Positions 8,999-17,659 of a stretch of DNA of 64,000 nt are shown here, one piece after another (positions within the stretch are counted from its first letter, which is position 1; every line of letters begins with the position of its first letter). Location of the stretch: positions 113,691 through 177,690 of the forward strand of contig NZ_BCTU01000024.1 of the NCBI RefSeq assembly GCF_001590925.1, read 5' to 3'. Position numbers and translations under genes: made by a program. Below the pieces are notes generated by a model. That model ran no database searches. It had not been told where the DNA came from and saw only the letters and a list, made by a program, of their open reading frames with translations. The stretch comes from Serratia plymuthica NBRC 102599. GTDB taxonomy: Bacteria > Pseudomonadota > Gammaproteobacteria > Enterobacterales > Enterobacteriaceae.

Positions 8999-11900
8999 TA
9001 CAGCGCTCTTAGAATGCGGTTCAGCAAGGGCCCCAGCACCTTAAACGACGCCGGTGAGACGATATCTACGTGCGCGCAATCCAGTTCATGAACCTGCAAG
9101 GCATCCACATATTCCGCCCAGGTTTGCTGCACGTCCATCCCTTCCTGCAACGTCTGACGCGCGACAAACAGCGTCGCCTGCCCGCTGAAATTCGCCGTAT
9201 GGGTCGCGGAAAGCAGACGCACCGAATCAGCATAGTTGGCTTCGATATTATCGAACATCGCCACCCGGGTTTCGCCCAGTGCCGGATCCAGCGTATCTTC
9301 CGATACCGCCAGGAACTGCTGGCGTTCGCGCTGCACTTCTTTCAGCACGTTGTCATCCAGCATCACGTCCCAGTTTTGCGTTTCCGGCGGATAGGTATCC
9401 AGCAGGCCGAGAAAGGCCACTTTTTCGCCTCGCGCCTGCAACCTAGCGGCGATCCCCTGCGCCAAGGTGCCACCCAGCGAATAACCGATAAAGTGGTAAG
9501 GCCCCTGTGGCTGAACCTGCAATACCGTCGCCAGATGCGCCTCGCACACCTGATCCATATTCTCGCTGAGCGCCAGCGGGCCATCCGGACGTGGCGACTG
9601 AATGCCCACCAGTGACCAATGTTGATCGATATAGCGCGGCAACACGCTGAACTGCCAGGAGAATCCGGAAGCCGGATGCAGGCAGAACAGCGTCGGGCCA
9701 TCGGTGGTGCGCAGCGGCAATACGCTGTCAAAACCGGTTTGGTCGGCTTCTTCCTGGGTGCGTTCTTGCGTTAGCAGTTGCGCCAGCTGTTCCACACGGG
9801 AAGCGACCATCACCTGCCCTACCGAAACCGCCTTGCCCAACTCACGCCGCAGCTCCGCCGCCAGCCGCATAGCCAGCAGCGAGTGGCCGCCGAGGGCGAA
9901 GAAGTCATCGTCGGCAAATACGGTTTCACGTTGCAGCAAGCGCGCAAATACCGCAGCGATCGCCGTCTCCAGCCCGGGTTCAGGTTCACGACCCGCAGCC
10001 CTGACGCCGTTTTGCGGCTGCGGCAGCGCTTTGCGATCCAGCTTGCCGTTAGCGCTTAGCGGTAAAGAGTCCATCTCAACCAACGCCACCGGCACCATGT
10101 GTGGCGGCAGGCGATCGGCCAAGGCGGCACGCAGGCCGTCGAGATCCAGGCGCACGCCAGGCTGGGCCACCAGGTAACCCACCAGTTGGCGGGCGTCCCC
10201 ACCGCCGGTGTCTGCCGGCGTATTGCCCAGTACCAGCGCATAGGTCACCGCCTGCTTAATGCCAGGCAGCGACAGCAATGCATGGTCGATTTCGCTCAGC
10301 TCAATGCGCTGACCACGAATTTTTAGCTGATCGTCGCTGCGGCCGAGGTATTCCACTTCGCCACCCGGCAGCCAGCGCGCAACGTCGCCGGTACGATACA
10401 TCCGTCCGCCGTTGCCTTCGGGATCGGCCACAAAGCGGCTGGCGGTCAGTTCCGGGCGGCCAAGATAGCCCTGCGCCAGCTGCACGCCGGTAAGATACAA
10501 ATCGCCGGCCACGCCCGGCGGCACCGGCCGCAGACGCGCATCCAGGATGCGCAGCCCGGTATTCCACACCGGCAGGCCGATCGGCACATTGGCGCCCGTG
10601 ATTGCCGCCAGCGACTCGCCCCAGGCCGGATGCCAACTGACATCCACCGCCGCTTCGGTCGGGCCATACAGATTATGCAAGGGCACGCCAGTGCGGCTTT
10701 GCCACAGGCGACACAGCTCAGCCGGCAGCGCTTCGCCGCTGCAAAAGACCTGCCGCAACGGCGCACAGCAGGCCACCGCCGGCGAGTTGTCCAGCGCGCC
10801 GACAAAGGCCGCCAGCATCGAAGGCACGAAATGCAGCGTGGTAACCCGATGCCGGTCAATCAACGCCAACAGCTGTTGCGGGTCGCGGTGCGCTTCCGGC
10901 GGTGCCATCACCAACTGGGCCCCCACCATCAACGGCCAGAAAAACTCCCACACCGAGACGTCAAAGCTGCATGGCGTTTTCTGCAGCACCACATCGTTCG
11001 CCGCCAGTGGATACTGATGCTGCATCCACAGCAAACGGTTGACGATCGCCTGATGCCCCACCAGCACGCCTTTCGGCCGCCCGGTAGAACCGGAAGTAAA
11101 GATGATGTAAGCCGGGTGATGCGGCGTTGGCCCGCTGAGTATCGCCTCAGCCGCGCAGTCGACGGCCAGAGGCGAATCAAACAGCAGGATTTCTCCCTTG
11201 TCGGCAAAACGCGCCTGCTGGGTAGGTTCGGTGATGATCAGTCGCGGTACGGCATCTTCCAGCATCATGCCGAGGCGTTCGTCAGGGTAGCCGGTGTCCA
11301 GCGGCAAGTAGGCGGCCCCCGCTTCGACAATCGCCATCAGCGCCAGCGACAGGAACACCGAGCGCGGCAGCGCAACGGCAACGATATCGCCGGGCTGTAC
11401 ACCCTGTGCCGTCAGTTGGCGCGCCAGCGCGGTGACCTGTTCACGGGTTTCGCGATAACTGAACCGGTATTGCGCGTCTCTCAGCGCCGGGGCGTCCGGG
11501 GTTTTCTGCGCCTGTTCGGCCAGCAGGCCGCTGAGGGTTTGCGCCGCCACCGGATGAGCGGTGTCGTTAACCCTGGCCAGCAGTTGGCGGTCCTGTTCGG
11601 TCAGCAAATCGGCTTCGCCAATCGGCATTTGCGGCCGGGCGGCAAACTGACGCAGCAACAGCGGCAGGCGCTGTAAATGCGCCGCCAGCTCATCGCGCTG
11701 ATAACGTTCGGCATTGGCCAGCAGATCCACTTTCAGCGTGCCGGCCTCGTCGAGATACAGCGCGATCTCCAGATCCCGTACCGGCCCCGAGGCCAACTCG
11801 TGAGTAATGCCTTCGATACCGCCGAAATCCAGCTGGAAATCGAACATTTTAAAGTTGAAAACGGTGCCGTACAGCGGCTGAGCATCGCCAATCCGTCCCA

Positions 11901-12975
11901 AATCACGCTGGATTTGTTCCGCCTCGTAACGCTGATGACGACGGACGGTTTTCAACTCACGGCCGATGCCACCGGCGATCTCGCACAGCGTGGCCTGGGG
12001 ATCGAGGTGCATTTCGATCGGCAATACGTTGATCACCGGGCCGTTGGCGCACAGCGCAGCAGAACCGGTGCGGCGCATAAAGATGAAACCGGCGCTGAAG
12101 CTGCCGTGGCCGCTCAGGCGAGACACCCACAGCGCCACCAGCGCCAGCGCCATATCCGCCACGCTGAACTGCTGCGGGCTGGCGTTCACCAGTTGGGTAA
12201 AATCTTGACGATCGCACAGCTGCGATAACCGGTGGATGCGGGTGGTTGGCGTCTGCCCGGCCAGCGGCTGCGGGCAAAGCGTGGCCGGCGCAGGCAACTG
12301 CTGCGCCTTGTTCAGCCAAAAAGCGGCATCGCGCTGGCAGGTTGCCGACTGCTGGTAGCGCTGATATTCCGCCACCACCTCGCTGAAGGAGGTAAACGGC
12401 GTCGGATCAGGCTGTTCATCGTTCAGTATGCGGCTGTAAATATGAGCGATTCTGCGGGCAATGGCGGTAAAACTGAAGCCATCGACCAGAATATGGTGGT
12501 AGCGCTGATACCAGAACCAACGCCGGTCCGACAGGTGGATCAACATATGGCGGTACAGCGCCTTGCCGCTGCCGATGCGCAAATCACCGGACATATCCAA
12601 CTGCATCACCGCCTGCGCCGCCGCCAAGGCATCGGGAGAGCCGCGCAGATCGAGATATTCCGTCGGCAGGATCGCCAGGTCGGCGTCATGCCACTGTACC
12701 GGCACCCCGTCCCGCTCTTCAAAGCGGAGCTGAAGAGTATCGACTTCGGACAACCCCTGCGCAATCGCCTGCAATAGCCGCTCTTCGTTCAGTGGGCCGC
12801 TGAGTTCGATATAGTGGGAAACCGCATAGGCATTGGCGTACGGCGATATTTGATCGGCCACCCAGATGCCAGGTTGCGCGGCGACCAGCGGCAATTCAGT
12901 GGCAGGCCGCGCTTCGGTCGGTAATAAAATAGGGTCTGACAAGGGAGTGACTCCTGTTAACGGTAATGGCGCCAT
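8998..12975 (-). CDS. entF: Enterobactin synthase NRPS EntF
   Basis: Nonribosomal peptide synthetase that condenses dihydroxybenzoyl groups with serine and cyclises three units. The 1325-aa protein shows the four expected domains in order: condensation (HHILVDG at 160-166), adenylation (TSGSTGRPKG from about 627; GEALPAELCR and LYGPTEAAVDVSW later), carrier (GGHSLL, phosphopantetheine Ser1032) and thioesterase (GYSLGG, Ser1166). Adenylation-pocket segments such as CSFDVSVWEFFWP are the same as in E. coli EntF, which points to serine. The ATG at 12975 overlaps the MbtH stop (TGATG); a GTG one codon earlier is possible. The N-terminus is about 25 residues longer than in E. coli. Confidence 0.95.
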   Translation of the reverse strand: MAPLPLTGVTPLSDPILLPTEARPATELPLVAAQPGIWVADQISPYANAYAVSHYIELSGPLNEERLLQAIAQGLSEVDTLQLRFEERDGVPVQWHDADLAILPTEYLDLRGSPDALAAAQAVMQLDMSGDLRIGSGKALYRHMLIHLSDRRWFWYQRYHHILVDGFSFTAIARRIAHIYSRILNDEQPDPTPFTSFSEVVAEYQRYQQSATCQRDAAFWLNKAQQLPAPATLCPQPLAGQTPTTRIHRLSQLCDRQDFTQLVNASPQQFSVADMALALVALWVSRLSGHGSFSAGFIFMRRTGSAALCANGPVINVLPIEMHLDPQATLCEIAGGIGRELKTVRRHQRYEAEQIQRDLGRIGDAQPLYGTVFNFKMFDFQLDFGGIEGITHELASGPVRDLEIALYLDEAGTLKVDLLANAERYQRDELAAHLQRLPLLLRQFAARPQMPIGEADLLTEQDRQLLARVNDTAHPVAAQTLSGLLAEQAQKTPDAPALRDAQYRFSYRETREQVTALARQLTAQGVQPGDIVAVALPRSVFLSLALMAIVEAGAAYLPLDTGYPDERLGMMLEDAVPRLIITEPTQQARFADKGEILLFDSPLAVDCAAEAILSGPTPHHPAYIIFTSGSTGRPKGVLVGHQAIVNRLLWMQHQYPLAANDVVLQKTPCSFDVSVWEFFWPLMVGAQLVMAPPEAHRDPQQLLALIDRHRVTTLHFVPSMLAAFVGALDNSPAVACCAPLRQVFCSGEALPAELCRLWQSRTGVPLHNLYGPTEAAVDVSWHPAWGESLAAITGANVPIGLPVWNTGLRILDARLRPVPPGVAGDLYLTGVQLAQGYLGRPELTASRFVADPEGNGGRMYRTGDVARWLPGGEVEYLGRSDDQLKIRGQRIELSEIDHALLSLPGIKQAVTYALVLGNTPADTGGGDARQLVGYLVAQPGVRLDLDGLRAALADRLPPHMVPVALVEMDSLPLSANGKLDRKALPQPQNGVRAAGREPEPGLETAIAAVFARLLQRETVFADDDFFALGGHSLLAMRLAAELRRELGKAVSVGQVMVASRVEQLAQLLTQERTQEEADQTGFDSVLPLRTTDGPTLFCLHPASGFSWQFSVLPRYIDQHWSLVGIQSPRPDGPLALSENMDQVCEAHLATVLQVQPQGPYHFIGYSLGGTLAQGIAARLQARGEKVAFLGLLDTYPPETQNWDVMLDDNVLKEVQRERQQFLAVSEDTLDPALGETRVAMFDNIEANYADSVRLLSATHTANFSGQATLFVARQTLQEGMDVQQTWAEYVDALQVHELDCAHVDIVSPASFKVLGPLLNRILRAL

Positions 12976-13181
12976 CACGCCTTACGCAGCGATGCGGGCC
13001 GCATATCCTGCCAATGCTGTTCCAGCCAGCTCACGCACAGCGAGCGTACCGCCGGGCCGAAAACCGGCGTCCACCCCGCCGGTACTGCGCTGAAATCAGG
13101 CCACAGGCTGTATTGCCGCTCATCGTTTTGCAGAATCAGGCAGATTTGGTGTTCATCATCGAACGGGTTCAGAGTTTCCAT
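12975..13181 (-). CDS. ybdZ: MbtH-like protein (YbdZ)
   Basis: Small partner protein of NRPS adenylation domains; in E. coli YbdZ binds and stimulates EntF. The 68-aa product contains the family signature NDERQYSLWPDF and the conserved tryptophans (AGWTPVFG, WLEQHWQDMRP). I use the ATG at 13181 (METLNPFDD); a GTG directly before it is also possible. It overlaps the 3' end of fes by 26 bp and its stop overlaps the entF start, so fes, ybdZ and entF are translationally linked. Confidence 0.93.
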   Translation of the reverse strand: METLNPFDDEHQICLILQNDERQYSLWPDFSAVPAGWTPVFGPAVRSLCVSWLEQHWQDMRPASLRKA

Positions 13182-14529
13182 CACGGACTCCTTGGACTTT
13201 GAAAGTTAGCCTGGCGAATGGCGCCGCAGGCTGATCCGCCCACAACGCCTGCAGCCCGTCGATCAACCCGCCGCGCCAGCACAGAGAGTCGTGCCCGCCT
13301 TCCACCACCCGGTATTGCACCTGATGGCCGGCATCACGCAGCACATCCGCCATCCGATCATTTACCCTGCGCGCCACCTGTTCGTGGGTGCCGGCCTCCA
13401 TGAACACCTTCAATCCACCCTTGCGGCCAACGCTTCGTTCGGCCTGGCGCAGCAGCCAACCGGCATCGGCCGGCACGGCAGGTTGCTGGTACATGTCGCG
13501 ACGCGGCCACCAGAAAGAGCCGGACTGAGCAATCACGCCGCCAAAACGCTGCGGCCAGTGGAGACCGGCATACAGCGAAGACAGGCCGCCGAAGCTCTGG
13601 CCACACACCAGCGTGCTTGCAGGGTTGCCGCTGTGGGGTGCCCATTCAGCCAATTGCGGCAGCAGTTCTTCCTGCACCGCCAACCAAAAATCCTCATTGC
13701 AGGCTAACTCATGCGCACGCTGTTTTTGATCGATGGCATCGATCAACAGATACACCGCCTCCGGCAGTTTACCTTCACGAGTCAGTTGCATCAGCGGATC
13801 CCAGACCGGCATGTTGCTCGACCAGAACTGGCCGTCCAGCAGCAGGGCCAACGGCCGTTGCGCCGGGTTGCTGTCGCCGGTGGTGTAAACCCAAACGTTA
13901 CGGGTATTGCCCAGCCGCGCACTGTGCCAGCTGTGGCGTTGCAGCCTGGCGGGCGGAGCCGGGGTACAACGCCCGCAGGCCGACGCATAGCGTTCGAAAT
14001 CCTGCCAGGCCGGCTGCGGCAGCGCCGCCGGCATATGCAGGCCGGACAAGACGTTGCCGTTGGCGCCGAACCAGGAGCGATGAGGATTAAGCAGATCGTG
14101 GGTGGCGCTGGCAAACACCTGATGCCACCAGTGACGGACCGAATGCATATTGGCGTGCGCATCGTTATCGCTGAGCGTCAGCGGCCGATCGTCCATGCAG
14201 GGCATAAAGCAGTAACTGCCACGCCAGTCGGCGTTCAGCTCGGTTTGCCAATACCAGACGTCGGTCCCTTCCAGCCGTTGCAAGCTCTGCGGTGGCGAGG
14301 GCTGATGATGATCGGTGAGGCAGTTGATGTGGATCCAGACGCGTTGATAGGCTGAAGTGAGCTCACATCCCTGAGGATCACGCCATAAAAATGTGACCTT
14401 CCCTCGCCCATCTCCTTGCAGCTCCACCAGCGGCGTACCGCGTTTGGCGATATTCAGCCACCATCCATGACGCCCGGCGTGCTTGCTCGATAATAATCTG
14501 CTGCTTTCTGACTCGGATTTTGTTTTCAA
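13156..14529 (-). CDS. fes: Enterochelin esterase Fes
   Basis: Cytoplasmic esterase that cuts ferric enterobactin to release iron. The 457-aa frame has an N-terminal enterochelin-esterase domain followed by an alpha/beta hydrolase with nucleophile motif CGQSFGG (Ser312), an Asp/Glu region (KVFMEAGTHE) and the catalytic His in EGGHDSLCWR near residue 427. The start is uncertain: the frame begins with TTG at 14529 (MKTKSESESS) behind a weak TAGGCG, and no ATG occurs in frame for well over 100 codons. It is longer than E. coli Fes (about 400 aa), partly at the C-terminus, where it overlaps ybdZ. Divergent from fepA. Confidence 0.92.
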   Translation of the reverse strand: MKTKSESESSRLLSSKHAGRHGWWLNIAKRGTPLVELQGDGRGKVTFLWRDPQGCELTSAYQRVWIHINCLTDHHQPSPPQSLQRLEGTDVWYWQTELNADWRGSYCFMPCMDDRPLTLSDNDAHANMHSVRHWWHQVFASATHDLLNPHRSWFGANGNVLSGLHMPAALPQPAWQDFERYASACGRCTPAPPARLQRHSWHSARLGNTRNVWVYTTGDSNPAQRPLALLLDGQFWSSNMPVWDPLMQLTREGKLPEAVYLLIDAIDQKQRAHELACNEDFWLAVQEELLPQLAEWAPHSGNPASTLVCGQSFGGLSSLYAGLHWPQRFGGVIAQSGSFWWPRRDMYQQPAVPADAGWLLRQAERSVGRKGGLKVFMEAGTHEQVARRVNDRMADVLRDAGHQVQYRVVEGGHDSLCWRGGLIDGLQALWADQPAAPFARLTFKVQGVRDGNSEPVR

Positions 14530-14614
14530 AACGCCTATTCACTTTTAGCTGGCAGCTTCAAGAACGCCGGCACATTCGCGGCGCGAGGCGCTGCCTAAAA
14601 ACGGTAAACCGAAT

Positions 14615-14633
14615 ACTATTGATAATTATTTGC
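14615..14633. promoter_or_regulatory. Fur box between fes and fepA
   Basis: ACTATTGATAATTATTTGC matches about 13 of 19 Fur consensus positions and sits in the divergent fes/fepA region, as in E. coli. Confidence 0.6.
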
Positions 14634-14709
14634 GTTTGCAATAGTGTGTTAAGGCTCGTAAACAGAGCAGGTATTCTTCAACAGGGACGGATATCGCTTT
14701 TTAGCGCCG

Positions 14710-14750
14710 AATCCAATGCCGTTGCGTCTCGGTCTGTTGGATTTTTATTT
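14710..14750 (+). promoter_or_regulatory. Terminator-like hairpin in the fepA leader
   Basis: AATCCAA and TTGGATT form a 7-bp stem with a 20-base loop, followed directly by TTTATTT. It lies between the Fur box and the fepA start (about 90 bases upstream of the ATG), inside a leader of around 200 bases. It could act as an attenuator; no experimental support is implied. Confidence 0.35.
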
Positions 14751-14837
14751 CCGCGATCACAAAAACTACAACCGCCCTTCTCTCTGCTGGAGGCCTGTCT
14801 TCGGCCCCGGGAAAGGCAGCAAGGTAGGAACACTCAA

Positions 14838-17117
14838 ATGAACCGCAAACTTTCACGTTATTCTTTAGCCACACTCATCGGGTTAGGGTTAGGCGCGTCC
14901 GCCTTTGCGCACGCCGCACAGCAAACTGATACCACCGCAGAAACCGATACCGCCGCCAAAAGCAAAAAAGCCGCCGCCGAGGACACCATTGTCGTCACCG
15001 CTGCCCGACAAAACCTGCAGGCTCCGGGGGTATCCACCATCACCGCCGACGAAATCAAAAAACGCCCTCCGGCGCGCGATATCAGCGAACTGATCCGTAC
15101 CATGCCCGGCGTTAACCTGACCGGCAACTCCACCAGCGGCCAGCGCGGTAACAACCGCCAGATCGATATTCGCGGCATGGGCCCGGAAAACACCCTGATT
15201 CTGATCGACGGTATTCCGGCCAGCAGCCGCAACTCGGTGCGCCAGGGGTGGCGCGGCGAACGTGACAGCCGCGGCGATACCGCCTGGGTGCCACCGGAGA
15301 TGATCGAACGCATCGAAGTGCTGCGCGGTCCGGCCGCTGCACGCTATGGCAACGGCGCCGCCGGCGGCGTGGTCAATATCATCACCAAAAAGAGCACCAA
15401 AGATCTGCACGGCTCGCTGAACACTTATTTCAACGTGCCGCAGCATAAGCAGGAAGGATCTACCAAGCGCACCGACTTCAGCCTGTCCGGCCCGCTGAGC
15501 GACCAGTTGAGCTTTCGCCTGTTCGGCGGCTACAGCAAAACGCAGGCCGACGCCTGGGATATTAACGAATCGCACAAATCCGAACGCGCAGGCGCTTATG
15601 CCAGCAGCATTCCCTCCGGGCGTGAAGGGGTGGTCGACAAAAACATCGACGCCCTGCTGCACTGGGACTTCGCCCGCTTGCAGTCGCTGGAGTTTGAATA
15701 TTCCTATGGCCGCCAGGGCAACCTGTACGCAGGCGATACGCAAAACACCAACACCAACGCGCTGGTGCAAAGCAACTACGGCAAAGAGACCAACCGCATC
15801 TACCGCGAAACCTTCGGCCTCAACCATCGCGGCGCCTGGGACAACGGAGTCAGCACCAACAATTACGTTCGGTTCGAGCGCACGCGTAATACGCGTCTGA
15901 ACGAAGGTTTGGCCGGCGGCACCGAGGGTATTTTCGACACCAAAAATGAAGGCTTCGGCACCACCAAGCTGGACGATTTTCTGGCGCACAGCGAAGTCAG
16001 CGTGCCGTTTGAATTGGGCGTCACGCAAACCGCCACGCTGGGCACCGAGTGGAACCAGCAGCGCATGAAGGATGGCACGTCAACCAGCCAAACGCTGATG
16101 GGCGGCACCATTCCTGGCACAGAGACCGGCACCCGTAGCCCTTACGCTTCGGCGAATATCTTCTCGCTGTTCGCCGAGGACAATATCGAGCTGACCGACA
16201 GCACCATGCTGACGCCCGGCCTGCGTTACGATCACCATTCCGAGTCCGGTAATAACTGGAGCCCGGCGCTAAACCTGTCGCAAGAGTTGGGCGACAACTT
16301 CACGCTGAAAATGGGCATCGCCCGCGCCTACAAAGCGCCGACGCTGTTCCAGACCAACCAAAACTATTTGCTGTACAGCAAGGGGCAAGGTTGTGCGGCC
16401 AGCGATACCAAAAATGGCTGCTATCTGCTCGGCAACGACGATTTGAAGGCGGAAACCAGCGTCAACAAAGAGATCGGGCTGGAATTCCATCATGAAGGCT
16501 GGCTGGCCGGGGTGACTTACTTCCGCAACGATTACCGCAACAAGATCGAGGCGGGCAACAGCAAAATCGCCACCAGCAGCACAGGTACGGCAGTTTATCA
16601 GTGGGAAAACGTGCCGAAAGCGGTCGTACAGGGCCTGGAAGGTACACTGAACGTACCGATCAACGAGACCCTTTCCTGGAGCAACAACGCCACCTACATG
16701 ATCGAGAACAAGAACAAGAGCACCGGCGATTATCTGTCGGTGATCCCTAAATTCACTATCAACTCGACGCTGAGCTGGCAGGCAACCCAGGAACTGTCAA
16801 TGCAATCGACCCTGACCTGGTACGGCCGTCAGAAGCCGAAAAAGTACAACTATCAGGGTAAACCGGCGACCGGCAGCGAAACCCGCGAGGTCAGCCCTTA
16901 CGCCATCGTCGGCGCCAGCGCCACCTATGACGTCACCAAAAACGTCAGCGTCACCGCCGGCATCGACAACCTGTTCGACAAACGCCAGTTCCGCGCCGGC
17001 AACGCGCAAAACGTTGGCGATCCCAACACCGGCGCCATCAACATCGCCGGAGCGGGTGCTGCAACCTACAACGAACCGGGCCGCACTTATTATATGAGCA
17101 TCAACACGCATTTCTGA
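14838..17117 (+). CDS. fepA: TonB-dependent ferric-enterobactin receptor FepA
   Basis: Outer-membrane gated beta-barrel that imports ferric enterobactin using TonB energy. The start is the ATG at 14838 (MNRKLSRYSL), with GGTAGGAA upstream and a standard signal peptide (cleavage near AFAHA, residue 26); the frame is open upstream to 14520 but those codons are leader. The 759-aa protein has a TonB box EDTIVVTAA at about 48-56, the plug domain with IDIRGMGPENTLILIDG and RIEVLRGPAAARYGNGAAGG, and a barrel ending in the aromatic residue expected for BAM recognition (YYMSINTHF). It is slightly longer than E. coli FepA (746 aa). entD, which follows fepA in E. coli, is absent. Confidence 0.94.
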   Translation: MNRKLSRYSLATLIGLGLGASAFAHAAQQTDTTAETDTAAKSKKAAAEDTIVVTAARQNLQAPGVSTITADEIKKRPPARDISELIRTMPGVNLTGNSTSGQRGNNRQIDIRGMGPENTLILIDGIPASSRNSVRQGWRGERDSRGDTAWVPPEMIERIEVLRGPAAARYGNGAAGGVVNIITKKSTKDLHGSLNTYFNVPQHKQEGSTKRTDFSLSGPLSDQLSFRLFGGYSKTQADAWDINESHKSERAGAYASSIPSGREGVVDKNIDALLHWDFARLQSLEFEYSYGRQGNLYAGDTQNTNTNALVQSNYGKETNRIYRETFGLNHRGAWDNGVSTNNYVRFERTRNTRLNEGLAGGTEGIFDTKNEGFGTTKLDDFLAHSEVSVPFELGVTQTATLGTEWNQQRMKDGTSTSQTLMGGTIPGTETGTRSPYASANIFSLFAEDNIELTDSTMLTPGLRYDHHSESGNNWSPALNLSQELGDNFTLKMGIARAYKAPTLFQTNQNYLLYSKGQGCAASDTKNGCYLLGNDDLKAETSVNKEIGLEFHHEGWLAGVTYFRNDYRNKIEAGNSKIATSSTGTAVYQWENVPKAVVQGLEGTLNVPINETLSWSNNATYMIENKNKSTGDYLSVIPKFTINSTLSWQATQELSMQSTLTWYGRQKPKKYNYQGKPATGSETREVSPYAIVGASATYDVTKNVSVTAGIDNLFDKRQFRAGNAQNVGDPNTGAINIAGAGAATYNEPGRTYYMSINTHF

Positions 17118-17136
17118 TGCCTGTTGAGAAAGACCG

Positions 17137-17161
17137 GGGGCTGCCACGCAGCCCCTTTTTT
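17137..17161 (+). terminator. fepA terminator
   Basis: GGGGCTGC-cac-GCAGCCCC followed by TTTTTT, 20 bp after the fepA stop: a textbook intrinsic terminator. Confidence 0.9.
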
Positions 17162-17179
17162 ATCAGGTGCGCCGTAAAA

Positions 17180-17199
17180 CCCCGTCCTTCAGGGAGGGG
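17180..17199. repeat. Left-end hairpin of the IS
   Basis: CCCCGTCCTTCAGGGAGGGG can fold into an imperfect hairpin; this is the kind of structure that TnpA (Y1 transposase) recognises at IS200/IS605 ends. It mirrors the right-end hairpin in sequence. Confidence 0.75.
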
Positions 17200-17220
17200 A
17201 TATAAGGCGCGGTTTTCCGA

Positions 17221-17637
17221 CTAACCTGGTGTTTGCTGCTGCTCAATGTATTGCCGGATGAGCGATATCGACGCACCACCGCAACTGCTTGCAAAATAAC
17301 TCGGTGTCCACAGAACGCCTTTGTAGTAATAGCGTTGAGCTATATCGGGCCGATCCCGGCGAAGTAATCTGCTGGATACCCCTTTAAGACTGTTGACCAG
17401 GTTGGAAACTGCCAATTTTGGCGGGTAGTTGATCAACAGATGCACGTGATCGTGTTCGCCGTCCATTTCGACCAGCTCAACGTCAAAATCAGCACATACA
17501 CTGGCAAAGTAACTGCGCAGCTTCTCGATGGCGTCCTGATCAAATACTTTTCGTCGATATTTGGCAACGAATACCAAGTGAATATGCATCAGAAAAACGC
17601 AGTGTCTTCCCCGGCGAATATCGGTTTCTTTTGTCAT
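17221..17637 (-). CDS. tnpA: IS200/IS605-type Y1 transposase TnpA
   Basis: HUH single-strand transposase that moves the element by cutting and joining the hairpin ends. The 138-aa product (ATG at 17637, MTKETDIRRG; the frame is open to 17661) has the metal-binding HVH motif at residues 64-66 and the catalytic tyrosine in LIRQYIEQQ at Tyr130, both intact. Length fits IS200-type TnpA. It is divergent from tnpB with only 22 bp between the starts. With both catalytic motifs present the element may be mobile. Confidence 0.93.
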   Translation of the reverse strand: MTKETDIRRGRHCVFLMHIHLVFVAKYRRKVFDQDAIEKLRSYFASVCADFDVELVEMDGEHDHVHLLINYPPKLAVSNLVNSLKGVSSRLLRRDRPDIAQRYYYKGVLWTPSYFASSCGGASISLIRQYIEQQQTPG

Positions 17638-17659
17638 AGACCAAAGTATAATAATAGTC

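Noticed and set aside
14520..14837. Upstream extension of the fepA frame to 14520
   Set aside because: It would add 106 residues before an obvious signal peptide and run over the Fur box and the hairpin; the ATG at 14838 is the real start.
14889..16028. 379-codon minus-strand open frame inside fepA
   Set aside because: Shadow frame; FepA plug and barrel motifs identify the real gene.
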